This document shows, in pieces, positions 32,109 to 44,302 of a stretch of DNA of 64,000 nucleotides. The notes beneath the pieces were generated by a model. It did no database searches. It saw only the letters and a list, made by a program, of their open reading frames with translations, and had not been told where the DNA came from. The stretch lies in NCBI GenBank assembly GCA_047495785.1, contig JBLDXI010000007.1:1674001-1738000 (forward strand), written 5' to 3'. How positions within the stretch are numbered: the first letter of the stretch is position 1; each line of letters starts with the position of its first letter. The position numbers and the translations under genes are program-made. This DNA comes from Lepidodermella squamata (Eukaryota; Gastrotricha).

Positions 32109-32562
32109 AGACCTGGTCAACCATTTGTATTTTGAATCTAATTTCCATCCATAATTTGTAGATTTGATTTCATGTTTTTGATTTTGGGATCAGGATGTGA
32201 GAGGGAACGAAATTTGATTTTGATATTGATTTTAATAAAATCCCCAACACTGTTCGAGGGATGACGGTATGGAGTCGAGTTTCCTCTTCCAAATGGATGT
32301 AGCCTCGTGACAAAATTCCACGAACTGACGAAATGATGTGCAAAAAACTGTAGCCTAAATTTCTCGGAAACACCGTACTTGCAGCGTTTACTTTTGATCG
32401 ATACAGCCGGAATGACAGAGTTTCACGTTTCGCCCCTTTATAGATTTCACAAGACAGGATCTGCAATCTCTGCCAGAGCTATTTCCGCTGTTTCTTGTCA
32501 TGAGAGAGCTAAAACACTTGACAGTTGGCTTATTATTTCACATCTCATCCACCAAAGTTGTC
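32109..32562. other. intergenic between receptor J and GABA-B remnant
   Basis: No gene recognised. Confidence 0.4.
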
Positions 32563-33199
32563 ATGCGACTCATCCTACTGGTCGGGCTAGTCGTACCTAA
32601 TTTTGCTAGTGGGAAGACGTACAACCTATCGCTTCTGGGGCTGATGTCATTGGACATATTTCGATGAGTATGGAAGGTTGCGCCCATTGTCCAAGACGGC
32701 GGTTCCAAATTTTACACAAATCGATTACAAAGCAGCGGAGGAATTGAGCTTTGCTTGGGTGCTGATTTTCACACTGGTTAACGCAGCACTCGTTGGATTT
32801 TGGTTACTTGGTGACCCTTTGAGGTGTGTCTACACTACCAAAGCGCCGGAATATGTCGAAGAGGAGGATTTAGTAATTGAAACTTCTTACTGGTTATGCG
32901 ATTCTGGTGCTAATCACCTGAACTGGCTGGCTTCTCTCCTAGCTCTCAATGTTTCTGTTTTGGTGATTGGATGCATCTTCACTTTGAGGTTGAAATTCAA
33001 CAGGAAGGCCACTGTTCCTGAGCTTAAGCCTATGTCTCTTGGTTTGGCTAATTTTGCGTTGATTTTCGTTTGCGGGGCTCTCATTGTTGCTGCTGTTGGC
33101 GAGATCGTTGCGCAGGAGATCACTATAGCTTTTGCTCTCCTGATTACTTCAGCTACAACATCTGCATCTTGGCTCTACCCACTCGCTGTTGAGATGTGA
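32563..33199 (+). pseudogene. GABA-B-receptor-like remnant (leader fused to TM4-TM7)
   Basis: From ATG 32563 a leader (MRLILLVGLVVPNFASGKTY) and the start of a ligand-binding lobe (LSLLGLMSLD) stop at about 32665. In the neighbouring frame a class C receptor 7TM end continues to 33199: LRPLSKTAVPNF, TM4 (FTLVNAALVGFWLLGDPLRC), an acidic loop EEEDLVIETSYWLCDS, TM5, TM6 and TM7. The DPL after TM4 and EEED-x-x-IE loop are marks of GABA-B receptors. The whole ligand-binding domain and TM1-TM3 are missing, so this is an internally deleted relic. A polyadenylation signal AATAAA follows at 33283. Confidence 0.6.
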
Positions 33200-33610
33200 A
33201 TTGCGCCATTCATGCTCTTAACCAACTCATGTAATGTTGTGCTGAGGAATCTGTTGTGGTTGTTTTCATGATCGTTCAAGACAATAAAAGTCGAGAACTT
33301 TCATGAGTAATTAGGTCATGTTTATTACACCATGGCTCGGAAGTGTTGAGTTCATTTTCATGATGAGTGTGAAGTGCGATGTTCAACTGCTCACTGAGCA
33401 ATAGGTAAATGGTAAATAAGTAAAAACGGCCTGGGTGAAGTGTTATTTACTATCATTGTATTGGGAATGTATTTCATGCAACGTAATAAAATTAATTCGC
33501 TTAATGAGAATCAGGTTACTAAGCATTTTTCAGTTTATCAAGTTACCTGATGGGCTGCATTAGCCTTTTTTATCCGCGATTTTCAGGAGGCATATTATTG
33601 CTTGCAGACT
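33200..33610. other. intergenic, upstream of first ankyrin gene
   Basis: AATAAA at 33283-33288; otherwise nothing recognised. Confidence 0.4.
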
Positions 33611-36600
33611 ATGCGTGGTTTCTCGATCTTGCCCTGTTTGATAGCATTTCTTATTGTCGGAAATTCTGTTTCTTTGGAGGAAACTGGTACCCATTTACCG
33701 AATGAGCCGAATGACGACGAGAACGAAAATTCAACCCAGTCGATCCCAGCTTGCATTCCGCCTGCTACAGAGAGCAAACCTCCATCACCCGAGCAACTCG
33801 TCCACGAACTCGAGCGGTCAATTCGAACGGAGGACAATGATTACTTTATAGAAATAATCTCGAAATTTCCAGATCTTGTAAAAGTAAGGAGTGATGGAAA
33901 CGGAGCACTGCTGCTTCACTCTGCCGCTGAATTTGGAAACTTGATAGCTCTTCGCGAATTATTGTCGTACAATGAAACCAAACTAAACCCATCAAATTGG
34001 TTAGGAGAAACTCCTTTGCATCTTGCTGCAAAAAATTGTCATTACGAAGTCGTGAGGGAGCTGATTTTAGAAATGGAGGAAAATCATGCCGATGATCTGA
34101 GTAGAATGGTCGAAACGAAGCCTAGATATCCATCTCAAACTGCGGTTATGTTCGCTGTGAAAAGCAAAAATTCGGAGGAGGACCAAATAAAAACATTGGA
34201 AGCACTGGTATCACTCGGAAATGCAACCCTGGAAACATGTGACAATCTTTTGCAATCGCCGGCTTTGGTCGCCCTGGAAAATGGACACTGGGATGTCCTA
34301 AAATGGCTATTGAAAAACCATCCTGGTCTGGCAAAATTCATCTGCCCCGGGGAACATGCCGACACCCTGGGTCATTATGTCGTAAAAACGGGTTCAATGG
34401 AATTTCTCGAGAAATTACCTGAATTTTTCGATTTGACAGCAACCGACCATTACGGCCAGAATCCACTCTGTAACGCTCATCTTATCGGAAATTCAACGAT
34501 TTTACGTAAAATTCTCGAATTTCCGAAAGCTGTTGACCTCCTAAATGAATCGAAATGCCGGTTATTCGGTAGATTGACCCACATTTCAGCTTCAGCACTG
34601 CATTTAGCAGCGATTTCTCGGAATACTGAAGCCGTTAAAATTTTCCTCGAATTAGGGGCAGATATCTCTTCACAAAACAGCTTGGGCGGCAATGTTTTGC
34701 ATTCGATGGCTATTCATGAAAGTAGTTTCAGAGCCGGGATGATTCAGTCGAGGCCTGAATTCGAAGACATGTTACTTCACGAGAGTGAACAGGAAACGGA
34801 GTCGAAAATTATGAAAATTATTCTTGAGAAGGATCCAAATCTTATAAACCAACCTGACTTCACCGGTAATGTCCCATTCCGTTGGGCTGAACTGGGAGTT
34901 TCAACAGACCCGACGACGATGATTGACGTTTTGGTTGCAAATGGTGCTAGAACCTCGGCTCTTGAAGTTAAAACTCGAGTTAGACACGAGATTTTCGAAG
35001 CAATAGACAAGTTGACAGATCAAGATCGACTGTGCGATATGGCCGAGATGAATCTGACAGTGGAAGATGAGTTCGGGCGAACCCCGTTATTTTACGCCAT
35101 TGACAAGGGCAATTTGATGGCTGTCAAACAAATAATCGCCGCTGATTGGACTTCAAATGTTGTCTTCGAAAGACCAGAAAAATTTAACTACACCCCGCTT
35201 CACCGAGCCATTGATGTTTACAAATGGGATATTGCAAGGTATTTGGCCTACAGATGGCCGGGTCTTATTTTGGAACGAGATGAGAACAATGAAACTGTCC
35301 TGCATTATGCCGTTTCTGGCCACGACGAGTCGATTTTCGAACAATTAATCGGTTTACTTGATTTCAATACGGCCAAGGAAGTGGCTATAAGTAATGTGAC
35401 TGGCGATTCACTTCTGTCCTTAGCAATCAAGTTCAACTGCCCTCAAAACGTTGAGGTTCTCATTTCAAAATTCGGCATCGATTCTTTTGAAGACCTATCG
35501 CCTAACGTGAGAATACCGCATGGAATATCTTCTATAATTTCCCGAGCGAAAGCCTGTTATAAAGAAGAAAGCTGCTCTTTGGACCACGTTGACGCCTTGA
35601 TCAGCTACATAATGCCGGTTAAGGAGTGGGAAAAGTTGCCACTCAACGCTACGATTCATATACGTTGTCAAGATGATCAAATTTTGATTAGTGGAGCTTC
35701 CGTTTCCACTTGTGTTAGAGATCCACGAAAATGTCCTACATGGCAACCAATTCCTGGTAAATGTGTTAAGGTAAGGCAAAAAATAACATGAAAAACAAGC
35801 CTTTGTTCAATTTAAACTCCAGGTTTTGACCGAGACAGAGCTACAGTATGCTCATGAGAGATTGAAAGATGCAGCTTACACTGGGAATCTTGCTGAATTC
35901 AGGACATTCTTTGAACAAATTCGGCTATCAATTGTCGCACTGGAAGAAGCTGGCGAAGCACTGGACCATACAATCCTCGGATCACTTGAATCAATCACTT
36001 CAGGCCACTCTGGGGAGATGTTAAGGATAGAAATCGCAAAGCTGTTGATATCCAATGGCGTATCGATTCGAGGCGATGATACTTTTTCGCCTATTCGATC
36101 AGCAATGTGGAGCAAAAACTACGAATTGGTCAAGTTTCTTGTGAAAAATGGTGTCGACGTGAATGAGGATTTCGAAACCGTTCCAATCGCTGATGTTGAT
36201 ATTCTCAAATATCTTATCGATAATGGGGTTGATTTTTCGAATCGAAAGGCCTTTGAAACGCAGCTTTCATCCGGACAGTTAGATGCGGTAAAATACTTCG
36301 TGAAACGGGGAATTCATCACATCCGCGATTCCGATCTTGAAAAGGCTGTTACCGCTAGACCAAATGGTTTGAATGCGCTAATTTTAGAATACCTGCTCGA
36401 TCAAGGAGCTAACGTAACTTGGCGTAATGAAGCTGGCGTTCCCTTATCAATTTTGGCAGTCAATGAGAGAAGAGATCTGAGGATTTTCCAACTATTATCA
36501 AAACGTGGCGTGGATCTTGCCAACGAAACAGATGCTAGCAACAAAGACTTACTAACTTACGCCGTGATAGAGGGTAGATCAGACTTGGTTCGGTATCTTA

Positions 36601-36929
36601 TCGATATGGGAGCTAGCGTTAGTCATTCAGACGATTCTGGTATGACACCACTGATTCATGCAGCTATTCGAAACAATCGTTACATCGCGAACATGTTGAT
36701 AAAGGAAGGTGCAAGCATTAACCACAGAAATGTGGAGAGCGACTCCGCTCTTAAAATAGCTGCTCGAGATGGGAATCTGGAAATGGTTAGGCTACTTTTG
36801 GATAATGGTGCCTCTGACTTGGATGAGGCTGTTAAGATAGCGAACCAGCATCAGCATCGTTTTACAGTCAAACTTCTCTTACAAAGGGGTGCAACTATAG
36901 AGGATACGAGTGTTGAATACCTCTGGTGA
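33611..36929 (+). CDS. secreted ankyrin-repeat protein 1
   Basis: Exons 33611-35770 and 35823-36929 (52-nt intron) give 1088 residues. ATG 33611 is preferred because it begins a leader (MRGFSILPCLIAFLIVGN). No transmembrane segment follows, so a secreted or lumenal protein is predicted, unusual for ankyrin proteins. Exon 1 holds a first ankyrin block (GETPLHLAAKN; ASALHLAAISRNTEAVKIFL; GRTPLFYAIDKGN; YTPLHRAID) and ends in a short Cys-bearing module (CVRDPRKCPTWQPIPGKC). Exon 2 holds a second block (GMTPLIHAAIRNN; SALKIAARDGNLEMVRLLLD). The neighbour at 37107 is a tandem duplicate with the same exon plan. Function unknown. Confidence 0.85.
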
Positions 36930-39900
36930 TATTTGAGATGGATTGTTTTTGCATTTTAATTAACTCAGGCAACACTACGGTAGTATTTGAAATAAAAAAT
37001 TCCAGCGGCCGAAAACTCATTTTACATCCAGTTCAGTTGATATGACCCATTATAAGCTATGTATATGATATAAGTTTAACCGTGATATTTGTTTGCTAGA
37101 TCAGTAATGATTCGATTTTCTGTAACTTTCTTCATCATAAATGTGGTTGCTATCACCATCGCCAAATGCCAGTATTCCATTCAGTCGGATACTGTTGAGC
37201 TAAGTCCCCCTCCACGATGTCCAGAGCTCCCAAAGGTACTAACGCCCACAGATATAGACGGATTGGAAAGCGAAATGCGTTATTACTTGAACGATAATTT
37301 TGTGAAAATTATCGAGAAAAATCCCGGTGCAATCAATCTCAGGAATTCAAAAAACAAGACATTGCTCCGTGCCGCAGTTGAGAGGTCTTATGTAGATACG
37401 TTGGATTTACTACTGTCTTACAACCATACTGAACTCAATGAAGTTGACTCCTATGGTCGAACATTGCTGCACACTGCTGCCGAGGAATGTGAACCTGAGG
37501 TTATCGAGCGCCTTGTCCGAGCGATGGTCACAAAGTATCCTGACGACTATCAGAATATCATGAACCTTCGCTCAAGCTCATTGATGCAAGCTGCAGTCTC
37601 TGTTGCTGCCTCTAGTTATGACAAGACGGAAGATAACATTATCGCAGCCTTAGAGTCCCTCGTCAACATAGGAAATGCCAGCCTGGAGACTTGTACAATA
37701 CTCCGTGAATCTCCTGCGCTCATTCTACTCGAGAAGGATCGGTACAAAGCACTGGAATGGGTTTTAAAAACTCAACCACGGGTCAAGTCATTCGTTTGCC
37801 CCTATAATCAAAGAGGTTTAGCCTACGCTTGTCATACTACCACCTTGCACACTCCTGCCGAGAGCATCAGTCATTACGCCATTCGGAAAAACAAATTCGA
37901 GTTCTTCGAGAAGTTTCTCGATTTCTTGGATTTAACAGTTGAAGACTCGCTGGGACAAACTCCGCTGTGCTATGCTTGTCTTTTGGGAAACTTCACAATT
38001 TTGCGAAAAATCCTTGAAAATACTTCTGCGGTTGACCTGTTGAGCCGTTCAAAATGCCAGTTTCCAGGGCGAGAGGGCGATGAGTTTCAGCACTTGTGGG
38101 GGCCAGCGCTTCATTTGGCAGCTATCCATCGTAACACAGAAGCGGTGAAGCTTTTCATTGAAAAAGGAGTTGATGTAACAATCCGAAACTCGCTGGGAGG
38201 AACGGTGTTTCACTCCATGTCATTGTATGATGGTAGTTTGAGGAAGGATCTGATGAAATCAAGCCGAGATTTCGAGGACATGCTGCTTTTTGAAAGTGAT
38301 GCCGAATCTGAGGCTAAAATAATTGGCATGCTTCTGAGAAACGATCCATCCTTGATTCATCAAACTGACTTAGCCGCGATGACACCATACGACGTCGCCG
38401 AGGTCGCAATTTCTGATCGACATAAACCAAGCAGTTTTATGGAGGTTTTAGAATCTATCGGAGCAGCTAATCGATCTGTAAGCATTGAAAATTCAGAAGA
38501 ACATCCCATTTTCAGGGCAATCGATGAATTGTTGAGCGATAACTATTATCGCTTATGCGACGAGGCCGAAATGAATTTGACTGTGCTCGATTCCGAAGGA
38601 AGAACACCGCTATTTCGAGCGATTGACATCGGAAATGTTTACGCATTTAAAGAGATAATTTGGGCCGATAGAACGTCCAGAGTTGTCAGAGAAAAAATTG
38701 ATCCGTTCGATCAGACCCCACTTCATAGAGCGGTTTCTTTACAACGATGGGAAATGGCAAGGTATTTGGCCTATAGGTGGCCTGATCTCCTCCTAGAGCG
38801 AGATAGCTACAATCGGACTCCCATTCATTTCGCAATTCAATGCCAGGATACATTGGCTATGGAACAATTGCTGGGATACCTCGATATTAGGGTTGCCAGA
38901 AGTCTGGTTGCTGACAACACAACAAAAACTTTGCTTTCTCTTGCCGTGGAGCACAACTGCTTTTCGGCTGCTGAACTCCTGATTTCGAAGTACGAAGCAG
39001 ATCCGTATGCAACAGATGCATCCGATGGCCTGTCGCCAATAGATCGTGCAAAATCTTTAGGCTTTCGTGGCATCGCGGATTTGATGACGAGCAAGATGAA
39101 GTGCAAGACTGCAAATTACTGCAAAGTACCGCTGCAAAACTTGGGAATGACATCCCACTTCATTGTTACAGTTAGACCCGGAGAAAGGTTGCCGATAAAT
39201 GCGACGCTAACCATTCACTGGTCACCCGTAATCCTAACAAAGATTGAAGTTATGAAAACTACCTGTGTGAAGGAGCATGGTAAGTGCCCGGAGTGGATTC
39301 CGAATCCTAGAAAACGTTATGAGGTAAGAACGATTTTCCTATTAGTAAAGCGCTGAAAGCGACCTCATTACAATGTAGGATCTTACGGGAAAAGAGTTGC
39401 AAAACGCTTACATGAGTCTAAGCGACGCTGCTGCAAATGCTGACTTGCTACAGGCCAGAGATCTTATCGATAAAATAGGGATGGCGACTAACGGGAGGAT
39501 GAATTTAGCTCAGTGGCGCGATGAGAGAGAATTCAGCGATGGATTTTTTGACGCCGTTAAAACGCCGTCAATCTTTCAGCGTTTGTGTCACAGCCAGGAG
39601 GATGAGATTTTACGAATTGAGATTGCTAAGCTGTTGTTCGCGAATGGAGTCACGCTATCAGACGATGAGTACTTCTCCCCCACTCTTACAGCCTTCCGCA
39701 AGAAAAGCTATGAACTGGTAAAATTTTTTGTTAGACGAGGAGAAAATGTCACCACGGAAAGGTTTAGCCGCGAGATAAGTCAAATGAAAATCGAAGACAT
39801 TGACGTTTTGGAGTTTCTTCTAAATAATGGTCTCGACCTATCAAACCGGGATGTATTAGAAAACCAGCTTCGATTTGGTCGATTGGACGCTGTGAGATAT

Positions 39901-40270
39901 CTGGTCGAACACGGCTTGTTCCTAATTCGAGACTCTGATTTAGAAACAGCTATCGATGGTCAAGGGCATAACTACCATGCGAAGCTTCTCGAATATCTAC
40001 TCGACCAAGGGGCAAATGTCACATGGCGGAGTGCTAGAGGAACTCCCCTAGCTATACAGTGTGATTCAAAAAGGCCGCCCGACCGCATCATTTGCAGCGC
40101 GAGCCTAACCTAACGCGTGCAAAAAATTTGGCTTAAAACGCAGTAAACAGAGTTTTTCTTTCGCGAGTGATAGGCAAGAAGTGTTGGAGCTGCTCATTAA
40201 TTTTATCACTATTTATTGCTTTCTATTTTTTAATCCCAAGTTATAGCGCCGCTCAAGAATAAAAGAAACA

Positions 40271-40853
40271 TTAAGCCGCTGGATTATCCTCATCCATTTG
40301 TTCTCCTTCTTCTTCTCCCGTTTCAGCTTGTTTATTCTTTTTGGCTTGATTTTTCTTAGGGGCCGCTTGCTGTTTCTTAGCAGCGCCATTTGTGGCTTGC
40401 TTGTTGACAGCCTCGTCCGATTCCTCATCACCCTCAGCTGATGCAGCCTCCTGACCCCTTTTGCGATTTTGGGTTTTCGATTGGTGCGAACGCCAGAGCT
40501 CAGTAGCAGCTCTCGATTTCGCCTCGGCAACCCGCGTCTTGTAGAGGCGTACACATTTTTGTGTTATAGCAGTAATAGACCTGTTGAGGCGGTCGCAAAG
40601 CATCGGATAGTAATTGTTAATGTAATTGCCAACGACCGTCTCGTTCGGTGGCACTCCGACTTCAATCGCGGCTTCAACAATAGCCTCGATAGCAGCTACT
40701 TGATCCGAATTCCATTTGCTCTTTACACCATCAACTTTAAACAATGTGTTTATCGTTATATTCGTCAATAAATAATATAATATAAATTCTCACATAATTT
40801 CGCACGTTGCTTGGCATTCAACTTAGGCAATGGTGGAAAATCGGCAGACATTT
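40271..40853 (-). CDS. accessory ORF of the mariner element
   Basis: The main frame (40768-40271) encodes 165 residues: a helical N-terminal domain (SKWNSDQVAAIEAIVEAAIE, then YYPMLCDRLNRSITAI and QKCVRLYKTR) of homeodomain- or SANT-like appearance, then a long Lys/Gln/Ala/Glu tail ending in EEGEQMDEDNPAA. A possible upstream part starts at ATG 40853 (MSADFPPLPKLNAKQRAKLC) in an adjacent frame and meets the main frame near 40770; a one-base slip or unseen splice joins them. Mariner elements normally encode only a transposase. DNA binding is inference. Confidence 0.55.
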
Positions 40854-41113
40854 TGCAATAATTTTTCAATACGTGAGTTATAATGTGCGCTAGCTTTTTT
40901 ATTTTTTGAATATTTGCGATATTTTCTAGCTTTTTGATGCGGACGCGTGTGTGTGTTTTTTTCATGAATGAGTGTAAACGTAAATCGCTGTGATTCTCTT
41001 GATCGGCATGATCGGGGTGATGCTCTTGTTGAGCTGACTTGGCAAAAAAACGCTGGAATAATAATAACACTCGCATTTTTATTTTTCTCGCTACTCACTA
41101 CTCATAGGTAAAG

Positions 41114-42347
41114 TTAAAGTAGATGCTCAAAATGACCTCCTTTGGCCTTAACGCAGGCTTCCAGTCGTTTCTTCCAATGGAGCCTCACCTTTTGAAAAGT
41201 TGATTTTTTGATACAACTGCACGCCGCTTCGATTCGCAGCTTTAACTCGGAAATTGATTCAATTTTCGGCTTTTTAGGATCGTAAATTTTGTTTTTTAGA
41301 AATGCCCAGAGAAAAAAGTCGGGCGGCGATAAATCGGGTGACCTGGCTGGCCAGAAATGACGCTCCTTGTCGTCTTTAGTGCATCTTCCAATCCAGCGAC
41401 CATTGAATCTGCGATTTAGCCATTTTCGAACGTCACAATCAAAGTGGGCCGGAGCACCGTCCTGCTGGAAAATGATCTTGCTTCTAACAAACCATTGATT
41501 GTAACGACCTGGCGGATGAAGGGGAACTTGATTGTTCAGCGCCGGCATCACCTTAGTTTGAAGCAAATCGAGGTATGTTTTCCCATTGACGGTTATCTTC
41601 TCATCGTTTTCATCCGTGAAATAAAAGGGCCCGATCAGTTTGTTATTCAAAATTCCGCACCAGACCATCAAGGATTTCGCGCTTTGGTCTTTGATAGCAA
41701 CTGCCGTGTCGCGGCGATTTTCCTTTCTGCTTCCTTTTTTTGGTTTGATGAGCCACATTCTATTATTCTGCCTGTTGAAAAGGTTTGCAGTTGAAAACAT
41801 ACACTCATCTGTTGTTAAAATTTTCCGGAAAAAGTTTTTGTCCTCGCGTAGCATTTTCAACAACCATTTGCAGAACATTAGTCGGCGCTTAAAATCTCTC
41901 GGCAGCAAGACTTGAGTTGGAACTAGGCGATACGGATGAAGCTTCATGGCTTTCAACAACCGTTGCAGCGTTGAATACGTCAGATCCAGTTCTGGACACG
42001 AAGCACGAAGGCTGGCGAACGGGTGCTTCTCGAAATAATTCAACACCTTCTTTTTCAAACCTTTGATCTTCTTCACAATTGGAGTGCGACCTGGAATAGG
42101 TCTATTCAAACAGGAGGCTAAACGTAAGACCTTATTGACGCAAATTTTCAGATAATAACAGATAAAACTCACAGGTGGCCATGAACTTGGCATATAGGCG
42201 TTGGATGGTACGACGGTCAGGCTCTCGGCCTAACTCAGGGTAACGTTTCCTAAATTCCATTCTAGTACCCCTCCAGTCTTTGATTTTGTCATAGATCAGC
42301 ACGATATCGCGCCTTTGCTCCTTCGAATAATTCGCTCTCTTGACCAT
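41114..42347 (-). CDS. mariner-type transposase (two exons)
   Basis: Exons 42347-42173 and 42117-41114 (55-nt intron) give 392 residues with no stop. The N-terminal helix-turn-helix region reads YSKEQRRDIVLIYDKIKDW; a second follows (HPFASLRASCPELDLTYST). The catalytic triad is visible as TTDECMFS, FQQDGAPAHF and SPDLSPPDFFLWAFLKN. Between the second and third Asp there are 46 residues, longer than the 34 of mariner. The segment GRWIGR before the third Asp is typical of a widespread invertebrate group with spacing of about 41. Confidence 0.9.
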
Positions 42348-43017
42348 ATTATTTTACTTGAAAACTTGACAATTCGATATTATACTTTTGTGATTATGCG
42401 TGCTTGTTGTGATTTTCCTATTTTTCCTATTTTTTTTGAGTTGTTTATCTTCGACATAATAAAGCCACGCGATTTTTATGAGGCAAAAAATTCTACGACG
42501 CAGAGCCCTGACGATGGGTTGGGCGGCCTTTTAGAATCACACTGTACTTGCATGTTACAAGAATTGCGGCCTATCGTTTATGCAGTTATTGGAAAGTCGC
42601 GGCGTTGATCTTATGAATGTGCGCAATTCCGGAGGCACAGATTTACTGGCATACGGTGGGGTAGATCTTGTTTCTTACCTCATTAGTAAAGGAGCAGATG
42701 TTAATCGCGCAAATGATTTCGGTATGACTGCAGTAATGCATGCCGCTTCGTTCAACATAATGCAACTCGTGAAGCTGCTAATAAAACATGGTGCTGTTCT
42801 AAACCACAGAAATGCCGATGGAAATTCAGCTTTAATGATAGCAGCTAGAGATGGGGCGGTCGAAATGACTAGGCTGCTTCTGGACAATGGCGCCAGCGAG
42901 TTGGACGAAGCTCTCAATCTCGCAGCCCGTTACAAGGAACGTCTCACAGCTAAGCTGATGATCCACAGAGGAGCAAGGAAGGATTCCTGCACTGACGAAT
43001 TTTGCTCTACCATTTGA

Positions 43018-44302
43018 TCGGCGAGTCATCTTGCTTTTCAAATCTCCTACATGAACTCAGTATTATCTATTATCGATGAATGATGAAAATAGGATATTTC
43101 AGCCACACCACGAGAAAAGAGCTCATATATTGAATTTTCGTTTTTTTCTAATATTGCACCCACCTGTTCGCTATTTTGCAACTAGACCTACCTGGTTTCC
43201 AGCAAGTTTTTTCTTTCCTCAGCAAATTTTCTCGCTTTCCCATTTCCCAGTAAAACTTCTTTCATCAGGAATGGGGTCTTTTTACCAGTTAATTTACTTG
43301 CTTTGTCAGTAATTTTAAAACAACTCGCAGAATTACAAAAATATGTCCAAAATTGTTGGCCGCTTTCCTTGTTCCCGAAAATGTTTGTATAAGTACCTCT
43401 TTTAAAAGAAAAAAATCAAGAGGTAAAAAGTTTGAAAATCAAGTCCGCTTGGTCAGTTATTTCGGTTTCAGAAAAAATTGCTGTTGGAGCGCTTTGGCAA
43501 GCCCACATCCGACTGCATGAATACGCGCAAACCCAGGTGACAACCCGAGTGCGGCGCAGAAAACAAGTAGGCTAGTGTATTGCTGCAGGCGCGCTTACCT
43601 CGGCCGGGTTCGGGCATCGGCATTGTATCCGAGTGCGGAGAGCAAAGATAACAAGCGCGGTTATCGAGGTCCACACCGCGGGTTCAGGAGGTCATGGGCC
43701 CTGAGTCCATACTAGAAAAAAACACGAGAAAAGTAGTACTTGATAAAACTCTCTTCGTTCGGGTCTTGAGATATTAGGAGCAAGAGCCCATAGCCCAGAC
43801 ACTTCCCAGGCAGAAATAATAGGGCAAAAAGCTGTAAGACTAGCACGTGGCATAATTTCTTGTTCCCAAAATATTGACCGAAAAAATCTGGTCGTTTTCA
43901 ATTACTCTATTAAACAGGCTCCATCGCGCGATTTTCTCGGTCAAATCGGTAAAAGCGACGCGCTATTTTTGAATAACCTTGTTACTAGGTCAAACTTGTT
44001 AACAGCCTTGGACGACATTGTGACAAGGGGAAAGCTGAAAGAGATATGCGCTTGATAACCCGGATTATTTGAGCCCTCAGCAGGCTAAATTTATTGTGAT
44101 TTCAGTCGTACGGGGGTGGTGTTTGGACGTTCCTCGCGATGCAGACTAATTAAAGATTACAGAAACATCAGCGATGTGATAAATGGGCAATCACAGAACA
44201 GAACACGTCGTCCACGTCGCACTTTAGGGTTCACAAAGCTGTATAATTACCTCAAACGCAAGATGTCAAAGATGAGGTGGTAATTCTCAGTTATATGAAA
44301 TT
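43018..44302. other. intergenic, upstream of nuclear receptor 1
   Basis: About 43480-43690 is a GC-rich island in otherwise AT-rich sequence, without a supported gene. About 44090-44215 is related to 46737-46860 upstream of the second nuclear receptor, including an identical 20-mer. Confidence 0.5.
44176..44195. promoter_or_regulatory. 20-bp dyad shared upstream of both nuclear receptors, site 1
   Basis: GTGATAAATGGGCAATCACA, with GTGAT and ATCAC inverted around a 9-bp centre. It lies 107 bp before the ATG of nuclear receptor 1, and the same 20 bases occur at 46813. Binding factor unknown. Confidence 0.4.

Larger units (their letters stand above)
40057..42544 (-). mobile_element. mariner-type DNA transposon, 2,488 bp
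   Basis: Inverted ends CAGTGTGATTC-AAAAGGCCGCCC with TA duplicated on each side (40055-40056 and 42545-42546). It sits in reverse orientation inside the second ankyrin gene. It carries a spliced transposase (41114-42347) and a second ORF (about 40271-40853), both on the minus strand. The open transposase frame and clean ends point to a recent insertion. Confidence 0.92.
37107..43017 (+). pseudogene. secreted ankyrin-repeat protein 2, split by a mariner element
   Basis: Exon 1 is 37107-39323 with leader MIRFSVTFFIINVVAITIA; a 55-nt intron follows; exon 2 is 39379-40056 continued at 42547-43017. Deleting the element at 40057-42544 and one TA leaves exon 2 at 1149 nt, and a total of 1121 residues in one open frame. 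With the element present the frame reads about 19 codons into it and stops. Organisation mirrors the first ankyrin gene: ankyrin block, Cys module (CVKEHGKCPEWIPNPRK), then a second block ending GARKDSCTDEFC. A transcript that stops in the element would still encode most of the protein. Confidence 0.85.
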
